DNA from: Sulfitobacter sp. BSw21498
Lineage (GTDB): Bacteria > Pseudomonadota > Alphaproteobacteria > Rhodobacterales > Rhodobacteraceae
Length of the DNA stretch: 64,000 nucleotides
Assembly: GCF_006064855.1 (NCBI RefSeq)
Contig: NZ_CP040753.1
Location: forward strand, 2,522,001-2,586,000
Direction of reading: 5' to 3'
Shown: one piece after another, positions 58,701-64,000 of the stretch
Layout of the letters: each line of letters opens with the position of its first letter
How positions within the stretch are numbered: position 1 is the first letter of the stretch
Made by a program: the position numbers and the translations under genes
The notes under the pieces: generated by a model
What the model was told of the DNA's origin: nothing
Seen by the model: only the letters and a program-made list of their open reading frames with translations
Databases searched by the model: none

Positions 58701-59186
58701 CTAGACGTCGTACCGTTTGCTGATCTTGTCCACGATCTGACCAGACGCAAGTGTGACACCTTGGTCAAAGTGCCAGTCGCGAAATCCGCGGCTTTGGTAA
58801 TAGGTCAGCCCGCCGTCGTTGTCGGCGCGGATTGTGGCGTTGATCCAGACATAGCCCAGCTGTTCCGCCGCCTGTGCCGTGGCATCAAACAGCGCGGACC
58901 CGACGCCAAGACCGGTGCGACCGACCTGCACAAAGCTCGCGATATCGCAGGCCTCGGGTGGCAGGTTAGGGTGCGGGCTGATCCATTGAAAACCGACGAC
59001 GTTCTCTTGGTCATCCAGCGCCACATGCCATGCGCTTTGGTTGGCGTTGGCGGCGATCCACTCGGTCAGATCCTTACCGGTGACAGGGCGCGTCATCGCG
59101 ATGGTGCCGCCAATGGTGATAATCTCGTTTAACAGCTGCGCCATGTTGGACGCATCTAGCGCGATAGGGGGGCGGACCTTGACCAT
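58701..59186 (-). CDS. GNAT family N-acetyltransferase
   Basis: The 161-aa product fits the GNAT fold, with WHVALDDQENVVGFQWISPHPN, a glycine-rich acetyl-CoA loop (QVGRTGLGVGSALF) and the YYQSRGFRDW ending. The acceptor is unknown. Its ATG overlaps the stop of the HD hydrolase (TGATG), so the two are co-translated. It lies where other Rhodobacter-type reg clusters carry hvrA, which is absent here. Confidence 0.8.
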   Translation of the reverse strand: MVKVRPPIALDASNMAQLLNEIITIGGTIAMTRPVTGKDLTEWIAANANQSAWHVALDDQENVVGFQWISPHPNLPPEACDIASFVQVGRTGLGVGSALFDATAQAAEQLGYVWINATIRADNDGGLTYYQSRGFRDWHFDQGVTLASGQIVDKISKRYDV

Positions 59187-59779
59187 CACAGCGCGCCGAG
59201 TAAATCTAGGTGGCGCGCGGTGAAATCATTGCGCGTCTCTACCGGCGGGCGCAGCACGATGGACAGCCCCTCCATCACCTCGGGTTTGGGCCGGCCAAAA
59301 AGCTTGGACGCTTCGGTTTCGGAAAATCCGGCGATCTGCGTCGCCTCCATCCAGGCGCTGACCTTATCGGCGCGTTTGATCTGCTGCTTGACCGATTTGG
59401 GTAGCGCTGCGGGCAGACCAAAGCGGATGTGGATCGCCGCCATCAACCGGTCATCCAGCGCACCGTATTCCGGGCCGACCGCGGCTTTCACCGGAGAGAT
59501 CATATCCCCGATCACATATTCCGGCGCATCATGCAGCAAGGCGGCCAATCGCCATTTCGCCGGCGCCTTGGGGTTCATCCGCCCGAAAAGGGTTTCGACC
59601 AGAAGCGCATGTTCAGCCACAGAATAGGCAAAATCCCCCCGCGTCTGACCATTCCAACGCGCCACAAAGGCTAGCCCGTGCGCGATATCTTCGATCTCTA
59701 TATCGACCGGCGTCGGGTCCAGCAGATCAAGCCTGCGACCGGATAACATGCGTTGCCATGCACGCGATTGCTGCGCCAT
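59186..59779 (-). CDS. HD-domain phosphohydrolase (YfbR/5'-nucleotidase-like)
   Basis: The 197-aa protein has an HD metal site: SVAEHALLVE followed by LAALLHDAPEYVIGDMISPVK and a later RADKVSAWMEA. This is the pattern of YfbR-like dNMP 5'-nucleotidases. No signal or membrane segment is visible. It heads a two-gene unit with the GNAT gene. A degenerate parS-like palindrome lies 16 bases upstream of its start. Confidence 0.8.
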   Translation of the reverse strand: MAQQSRAWQRMLSGRRLDLLDPTPVDIEIEDIAHGLAFVARWNGQTRGDFAYSVAEHALLVETLFGRMNPKAPAKWRLAALLHDAPEYVIGDMISPVKAAVGPEYGALDDRLMAAIHIRFGLPAALPKSVKQQIKRADKVSAWMEATQIAGFSETEASKLFGRPKPEVMEGLSIVLRPPVETRNDFTARHLDLLGAL

Positions 59780-59794
59780 TGTGTTGTTCTGCCT

Positions 59795-59810
59795 TTTTTC
59801 ACGTGGAACA
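59795..59810. promoter_or_regulatory. Degenerate parS-like palindrome
   Basis: TTTTTCACGTGGAACA shares 14 of 16 bases with the parS consensus. It is intergenic but 25 kb from the predicted origin, so binding by ParB is uncertain. Confidence 0.3.
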
Positions 59811-59850
59811 TTTGCGGGTTCATTGTGTTCTTCCCACGAAGGAGAAGATC

Positions 59851-60153
59851 ATGAAACCTGTAATTTCCGCTCTCACAATCGCCCTTGGCCTCGGGACTGT
59901 TGCCGCGCCAGCGTTGGCCAACGATGTCTGTATGCCCGCGCAAGAGCTCAAGGCGTCACTGGTGGACTGGTACGGCGAAACACCGGTCGAAGGACAGGAT
60001 GACAGCGCCGTTCAAATCTGGGCGTCGGACAATACTGGTACATGGTCTGCCGTGAGAACCCTGTCGAACGGGATGGCGTGCGTGACCGCACAGGGTCAAA
60101 ACTGGATGGCGGGGATGAATACTGATCAAATGGTCGTCGCCTCGGCAGAGTAA
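59851..60153 (+). CDS. Small exported protein of unknown function
   Basis: The 100-aa product starts with a clear signal peptide (MKPVISALTIALGLGTVAAPALA) at ATG 59851, with AAGGAGAAGATC upstream. The mature part of about 77 residues has two cysteines, in NDVCMPAQEL and MACVTAQG, which may form a disulfide. It also has a WASDNTGTWSAVRTLSNGMAC segment. I recognise no family. It lies between the HD hydrolase and ahcY. Confidence 0.72.
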   Translation: MKPVISALTIALGLGTVAAPALANDVCMPAQELKASLVDWYGETPVEGQDDSAVQIWASDNTGTWSAVRTLSNGMACVTAQGQNWMAGMNTDQMVVASAE

Positions 60154-60210
60154 CCGTTTCGTGTGACGGCGAACCACCACCGTTGAGATCACTCCCCCAA
60201 AGTGCTACGG

Positions 60211-60252
60211 CCCTTTTCAAATATAGAAACATTGCCGATCTTTTGAAAAGGG
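60211..60252 (+). promoter_or_regulatory. Inverted repeat sequestering the ahcY ribosome binding site
   Basis: CCCTTTTCAAA (60211-60221) and TTTGAAAAGGG (60242-60252) are perfect 11-base reverse complements around a 20-base spacer. The 3' arm contains AAAAGGG, the only good ribosome binding site for the ahcY start at 60262. It could be an RNA switch or a protein operator. It does not resemble SAH or SAM/SAH riboswitch consensus as I know them. Confidence 0.6.
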
Positions 60253-60261
60253 ATGCCCCCG

Positions 60262-61650
60262 ATGGCCAACGATTACATCGTTAAAGACATAAGCCTTGCC
60301 GCCTTTGGCCGCAAAGAACTTGATATTGCGGAAACCGAAATGCCCGGCCTGATGGCGCTGCGTGCCGAATATGGCGAAAGCAAACCGCTGTCCGGTTCAC
60401 GCATCGTGGGCTCGCTGCACATGACGATCCAGACCGCCGTGCTGATCGAAACGCTGGTCGTGCTTGGTGCCGATGTGCGCTGGGCGTCCTGCAATATCTT
60501 CTCTACCCAAGACCACGCCGCTGCGGCCATCGCCGAAGGCGGCACGCCCGTGTTCGCGATTAAGGGTCAGTCGCTGGAGGAGCACTGGGACTATCTGGAT
60601 AAATCCTTCCAGTTCCCCGAAGGCCCGAACCTGATTCTCGACGATGGTGGCGACGCTACGCTTTACATCCTGCTGGGTGCCCGTGCCGAAGCCGGCGAAG
60701 ACGTGATCTCTGTCCCGACGTCGGAAGAAGAAATCGCGATTAAGGCACAGATCAAAAAGCGGATGGCGCAATCCCCCGGCTGGTTCACCAAAATGCGCGA
60801 CCAGATCAAAGGCGTGTCTGAGGAAACCACCACAGGCGTGCACCGTCTGTACGATCTGGTGAAGCAAGGCCAGCTGCCCTTCCCCGCGATCAACGTGAAC
60901 GACAGTGTCACCAAGTCGAAGTTCGACAATAAATACGGCTGCCGTGAATCGCTGGTCGATGGCATCCGCCGTGCCACCGACGTGATGATGGCCGGTAAGG
61001 TTGCCGTTGTTTGTGGCTATGGCGACGTTGGCAAAGGTTCTGCCGCATCGCTGGCCGGTGCCGGTGCCCGTGTGAAAGTGACCGAAGCCGACCCGATTTG
61101 CGCGCTGCAAGCCGCAATGGACGGGTTCGAGGTGATCCTGCTGGAAGACGTGCTCGACACCGCCGATATCTTTATCACCACCACCGGCAACAAAGACGTG
61201 ATCCGCATCGAGCACATGCGCGAGATGAAGGACATGGCGATCGTCGGCAACATCGGCCACTTTGATAACGAAATTCAGGTCGCCGCGCTGAAGAACCACA
61301 AGTGGACCAACATCAAAGAACAGGTCGACATGATCGAGATGCCTTCGGGCAATCGTCTGATCCTGCTCTCCGAAGGGCGCCTATTGAACCTTGGCAATGC
61401 CACGGGTCATCCATCGTTCGTCATGTCCGCCTCGTTCACCAACCAGGTGTTGGCGCAGATCGAACTGTGGGAAAACACCGGTAAATACGAAAACCAGGTC
61501 TATATCCTGCCCAAGCATCTGGACGAGAAAGTCGCGCGTCTGCACCTTGATCGTATCGGTGTGAAGCTGACCCAATTGAGCAGCGAACAAGCCGCCTATA
61601 TCGGCGTCACACCCGAAGGCCCGTTCAAGCCGGAACACTACCGCTACTAA
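60262..61650 (+). CDS. ahcY: Adenosylhomocysteinase (S-adenosyl-L-homocysteine hydrolase)
   Basis: AhcY splits S-adenosylhomocysteine into adenosine and homocysteine, keeping methylation going. The 462-aa protein has the substrate segment [22 protein letters not shown], the NAD loop [20 protein letters not shown] and the C-terminal FKPEHYRY that completes the partner's site. ATG 60262 is preferred over ATG 60253, because AAGGG sits at a usable distance only for the former. An inverted repeat covers that binding site. The gene is monocistronic, with a terminator behind it. AhcY next to the reg genes is a known Rhodobacter order. Confidence 0.96.
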   Translation: MANDYIVKDISLAAFGRKELDIAETEMPGLMALRAEYGESKPLSGSRIVGSLHMTIQTAVLIETLVVLGADVRWASCNIFSTQDHAAAAIAEGGTPVFAIKGQSLEEHWDYLDKSFQFPEGPNLILDDGGDATLYILLGARAEAGEDVISVPTSEEEIAIKAQIKKRMAQSPGWFTKMRDQIKGVSEETTTGVHRLYDLVKQGQLPFPAINVNDSVTKSKFDNKYGCRESLVDGIRRATDVMMAGKVAVVCGYGDVGKGSAASLAGAGARVKVTEADPICALQAAMDGFEVILLEDVLDTADIFITTTGNKDVIRIEHMREMKDMAIVGNIGHFDNEIQVAALKNHKWTNIKEQVDMIEMPSGNRLILLSEGRLLNLGNATGHPSFVMSASFTNQVLAQIELWENTGKYENQVYILPKHLDEKVARLHLDRIGVKLTQLSSEQAAYIGVTPEGPFKPEHYRY

Positions 61651-61670
61651 ACCGGCGTAATTCGTCTGAT

Positions 61671-61708
61671 AAAACGCCGTCTGAACAGTTGTTCAGGCGG
61701 CGTTTTTC
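61671..61708 (+). terminator. Rho-independent terminator after ahcY
   Basis: AACGCCGTCTGAAC and GTTCAGGCGGCGTT pair in a 14-bp stem with one G-T wobble and an AGTT loop. It is followed by TTTCATTTG. It is also positioned to stop the convergent DUF1045 gene. Confidence 0.88.
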
Positions 61709-61713
61709 ATTTG

Positions 61714-62391
61714 TCATCCCCCAAGGGCAACGCGTTCAATTTCGTGGAAACGCCCATCGGAATCCTCACCACATAGGGTCAGGCTGTCGATGACAAAGGG
61801 GGCGGGAATATCTGTCCCTAAATAGTGCTGCAGAGCCGTTTTGACGGGCGTAATTTGATCGGGCGCTAGCGGGCCCGTAAGGGTGATGTGAAACCGGAAA
61901 TACTCCATAATATGCGGGTATCCGTAGTTTTTAAGGTAAATCCGCTGCTGGTCGGTGAGGTAGGGCGCGTTCTTGCGGGTCAACTCTGCCTCGGACAAAG
62001 GGGCACGGAACGCATCCAGCACGACATTGGCCGTGGCCGCAAGACTGCCAAGCGCGGTGGTATCCCCCTGCGGCACCAGCGCCAGAAACCGCCCGATCTG
62101 CGACAGCGCCAACCCGTCAAGCTGTACCGGTGCCTGACCTTTGCAAAAGGTCGCAACGCCCTCGGCGAGCTGCGCTTCGGTCGACGCCTTTGTCAGCTCA
62201 AACGGGGCTTTGACTGTGCCGTGCAGCCCGTATTTTCGTGGCCGGTCGGTCAGTTTGGCAATGTCCAGATCGTCAATGGCGGGATGCTCGACAGGTATCC
62301 CAGCCTGCAGGTCCCAGCCCAACCACGCTGCACCCCGCTGGGCAAAATCCCCCGGGCGCGGCGTATAATAGATGGCATATCGCTTGAACAT
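61714..62391 (-). CDS. DUF1045 family protein (2H phosphoesterase-like)
   Basis: The 225-aa product matches DUF1045, often encoded in phosphonate operons. Two HxT motifs are visible, in YGLHGTVKAPF and YFRFHITLTGPL, as in 2H phosphoesterases. ATG 62391 has GGAGGGACCGAGA upstream. No phn genes are within the window, so its role in phosphonate metabolism is not supported here; PhnN/PhnM may lie elsewhere. It is convergent with ahcY. Confidence 0.78.
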   Translation of the reverse strand: MFKRYAIYYTPRPGDFAQRGAAWLGWDLQAGIPVEHPAIDDLDIAKLTDRPRKYGLHGTVKAPFELTKASTEAQLAEGVATFCKGQAPVQLDGLALSQIGRFLALVPQGDTTALGSLAATANVVLDAFRAPLSEAELTRKNAPYLTDQQRIYLKNYGYPHIMEYFRFHITLTGPLAPDQITPVKTALQHYLGTDIPAPFVIDSLTLCGEDSDGRFHEIERVALGG

Positions 62392-62640
62392 TCTCGGTCC
62401 CTCCACTCGCTTAACCTATGCGTCTAACAGCGCAGTATGACACCTTAAAGTTAGGGGGCACCCGATTTTCGGTAGGGTTTTTGAATGCCCCTGAACAGCT
62501 AAGCTGCGGGCGCACTGGTTGTGCCGGAAACGGCGCAGGACCAGTGTTGCGGGAAAAATTTCTTTCGAACGCGCCAAAACCGCTCTAGGCTTTGACCCAA
62601 GGCCGGAGCTACCGGTCACATCAACGGTTGGAGACACCCT
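62392..62640. other. Intergenic region without recognised genes
   Basis: These 249 bases lie between the divergent DUF1045 and DUF2853 genes. I see no open frame with family similarity. A TTGACC occurs near 62592, but no clear -10 box accompanies it. Confidence 0.5.
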
Positions 62641-62982
62641 ATGGGCAAGAGAGACGAATGGATCGAAAAATACGCTGACGATCTGAAAACGAAATGCGGC
62701 ATGACGCCGGACATGGGCCTGCTGACAAAGGTGACCATCGGCTGCGGTCCGTCGATCTATAACGCCGACGCCCAAACCATCGCCGCGTCGCAAGAAAGCG
62801 AGCTTGAACTGGTAAAAGCCAACTTTCTGATGAAAAAGCTCGGCCTCTCTGACAGCCCTGACCTGATGGATGCAATCCATAAGGCCGTCGAAACCTACGG
62901 TAAGTCCGAGCGGAACAAATACCGCGCAGTGGTCTATTATATGCTGACCAAACACTTCGGCAAAGAATCCGTTTACGGGTAA
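62641..62982 (+). CDS. DUF2853 family protein
   Basis: The 113-aa protein is mainly helical and has the DUF2853 pattern: DEWIEKYADDLKTKCGMTPDMGLLTKVTIGCGPSIYNADAQTIA near the start and a KLGLSDSPDLMDAIHKAVETYG segment. No function is known. GTTGGAGACACCCT precedes the ATG. It is followed by a strong terminator and is probably transcribed alone. Confidence 0.83.
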   Translation: MGKRDEWIEKYADDLKTKCGMTPDMGLLTKVTIGCGPSIYNADAQTIAASQESELELVKANFLMKKLGLSDSPDLMDAIHKAVETYGKSERNKYRAVVYYMLTKHFGKESVYG

Positions 62983-63001
62983 GTTCTAGTGAATTGAATA
63001 T

Positions 63002-63032
63002 GAAACGCCCGCTTTGCCAAGCGGGCGTTTTT
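63002..63032 (+). terminator. Rho-independent terminator after the DUF2853 gene
   Basis: AAACGCCCGCTT and AAGCGGGCGTTT form a 12-bp stem with a TGCC loop, followed by TT. The convergent EVE gene may use it too. Confidence 0.88.
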
Positions 63033-63056
63033 CATGTCGAAATCCCTTGATAGGGT

Positions 63057-63476
63057 CTAGCTTTGGGTGTTCCCCATAGCGCAGATCGCGGTCCATTGTT
63101 CCGGCGTGACAGGTTGCACTGACAGGCGCGGGCTTTTAACCAAGGGCATATCGTCGAACCGGCCATCGGCCTTGATATCGTCCAGTGTCACAGGTGTCTC
63201 AAACGGGCGCAGGGCTTTGATATCAACACATTCCCACCGCGCATCCTGGGTCGAACTGTCCTGATGTGCTGCGGCACAGACTTCGACAATGCCGACAATC
63301 GCGCGTTCCCCTTGCGAATGGTAAAAGAACCCCAGATCGCCGACCGCCATCTCTCGCATAAAGTTACGCGCCTGATAGTTGCGCACGCCGTCCCATTCCT
63401 CGCCCGCCGCGCCTTTGGCGACCTGATCTTGCCAGCCCCAGGCCGAGGGTTCGGATTTGAACAGCCAGTAGGCCAC
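63057..63476 (-). CDS. EVE domain-containing protein
   Basis: The 139-aa product has the PUA-like EVE fold: AYWLFKSEPSAWGW at the start, WDGVRNYQARNFMREMAVGDLGFFYHS and GIVEVCAAAHQD. EVE domains bind modified bases in DNA or RNA. The GTG at 63476 shares its first base with the TAG of the YCII gene (TAGTG), so the pair is coupled. This gpsA-YCII-EVE order is common in Rhodobacterales. Confidence 0.85.
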   Translation of the reverse strand: MAYWLFKSEPSAWGWQDQVAKGAAGEEWDGVRNYQARNFMREMAVGDLGFFYHSQGERAIVGIVEVCAAAHQDSSTQDARWECVDIKALRPFETPVTLDDIKADGRFDDMPLVKSPRLSVQPVTPEQWTAICAMGNTQS

Positions 63477-63748
63477 TACCCGATCACCCGGTTCCAAGGG
63501 ATCAGCTGCACATCGGCGAACAGCCCTGCTTTGGCATAGGGGTCATTGTCGGCCCATTCCTGTGCTGCGGCTTTATCTGCCACATCCAGAATGACCAAAG
63601 ACCCGATCATGTCACCGGTATCATCCAGCAGCGGGCCGGCTTGGGCCACGCAACCAGTGGATTTCAGATAGTCGACATGGGCGGGGCGGTTTTCCTGACG
63701 CACGGAAAGCGCGCCAGCTTTGTCTTTGGCAATAAGGGCAACCAACAT
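63476..63748 (-). CDS. YCII-related protein
   Basis: The 90-aa protein has the YCII pattern: MLVALIAKDKAGAL, RPAHVDYLKSTG (conserved histidine), and GSLVILDVADKAAAQEWADNDPYAKAGLF with the DP-Y motif. The family resembles ferredoxin-like dimers of unknown reaction. It starts one base after the gpsA stop and is coupled to the EVE gene. Confidence 0.85.
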   Translation of the reverse strand: MLVALIAKDKAGALSVRQENRPAHVDYLKSTGCVAQAGPLLDDTGDMIGSLVILDVADKAAAQEWADNDPYAKAGLFADVQLIPWNRVIG

Positions 63749-63749
63749 G

Positions 63750-64000
63750 TTATTCTTCCTTTAAGGGGCGGGTCAAAAGCGCTTTCATCGCGCTTGCCAC
63801 ATCTAAGCGGTTCTCGACCAGACCTGCAACGGCGGCGGTGATCGGCAGGTCCAGCCCGTTGTCTTGCGCCAGCGTATCCACGGCGCGCGCGGTGGCCGCC
63901 CCTTCGACGGTGGTGGCGCTGTCAAAGGGTTCCCCCCGGCCCAAGGCAAGCCCCAAACGGTAGTTCCGCGACTGGGTCGATGTACAGGTTAGTGTCAGAT
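63750..64000 (-). CDS. gpsA: NAD(P)-dependent glycerol-3-phosphate dehydrogenase, C-terminal part
   Basis: Only the 3' part of the gene lies in the window; it continues beyond position 64000. The frame reads [22 protein letters not shown], the conserved GpsA segment, and a helical C-terminus [32 protein letters not shown]. GpsA reduces dihydroxyacetone phosphate to glycerol-3-phosphate for phospholipids. The upstream domain cannot be checked here. Confidence 0.88.
   Translation of the reverse strand, partial: LTLTCTSTQSRNYRLGLALGRGEPFDSATTVEGAATARAVDTLAQDNGLDLPITAAVAGLVENRLDVASAMKALLTRPLKEE

Noticed and set aside
60154-60261. A known SAH or SAM/SAH riboswitch upstream of ahcY
   Set aside because: The leader is short and, by eye, lacks the conserved core segments of these classes. 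Only a simple stem over the binding site is seen; a covariance scan would decide.
1-64000. Mobile elements, CRISPR arrays, tandem repeats, rRNA or tRNA genes
   Set aside because: No transposase or integrase, no regularly spaced repeats, and no tRNA or rRNA hallmark sequence was noticed. A dedicated tRNA scan was not possible.

Overview
The window looks like a piece of the main chromosome of an alphaproteobacterium of the order Rhodobacterales (Roseobacter group). The evidence is a RegB/RegA/SenC redox cluster, a NavSp-type sodium channel with filter TLESWSM, a DivL-like PAS protein without a kinase domain, and the gene order parB-parA-rsmG-mnmG-mnmE-rho-hemJ / maf-aroE-coaE-dnaQ-secB that flanks the replication origin in this class. 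Almost everything is recognisable core genome. I saw no insertion sequence, prophage, CRISPR array, rRNA or tRNA gene.

Layout. 0-9.7 kb: L,D-transpeptidase, voltage-gated channel, RlmD-type RNA methyltransferase, two coupled ABC half-transporters, CCA-type nucleotidyltransferase, CoA-type NUDIX hydrolase and hslO, with a second NUDIX gene divergent from hslO. 9.5-11.6 kb: a receiver-PP2C phosphatase divergent from an Hpt protein. 11.5-23 kb: ilvA, argG, an exported DUF7282-like protein, a sulfotransferase/aminotransferase pair, exported MsrA, a PfkB kinase, maeB and mutS. 23-27.4 kb: grpE-hrcA divergent from rph-rdgB-hemW. 27.3-34.7 kb: the leftward parB-parA-rsmG-mnmG-mnmE-rho-hemJ block with two parS sites. 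34.7-35.1 kb: a 404-base intergenic region with DnaA boxes and AT-rich stretches, the predicted oriC. 35.1-41.2 kb: maf-aroE-coaE-dnaQ, secB, fxsA, a Tim44-like gene, mltA and smr. 41.2-54.3 kb: MFS transporter, hslVU, a phosphotransferase, trxA and the chain tsaE-amgK-murU-addB-addA. 54.3-61.7 kb: DivL-like PAS protein, regB, senC, regA, GNAT, HD hydrolase, a small exported protein and ahcY. 61.7-64 kb: DUF1045, DUF2853, EVE, YCII and the 3' part of gpsA.

The genes just left of the origin are transcribed leftwards and those just right of it rightwards, so both arms are co-directional with replication. parABS, the origin, rho, mutS, addAB, dnaQ and smr make this a chromosome-maintenance neighbourhood. 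Proteostasis (hslO, grpE-hrcA, hslVU, secB, trxA) is also well represented.

The least explained signals are small. An 11-bp inverted repeat covers the ribosome binding site of ahcY. A second perfect 11-bp inverted repeat covers the start codon of the MFS gene behind hslU. The mnmG start codon lies inside a parS palindrome, and a perfect DnaA box abuts the maf start codon. The receiver-PP2C gene runs 127 bases into the convergent NUDIX gene. I found no clear new multi-gene system.
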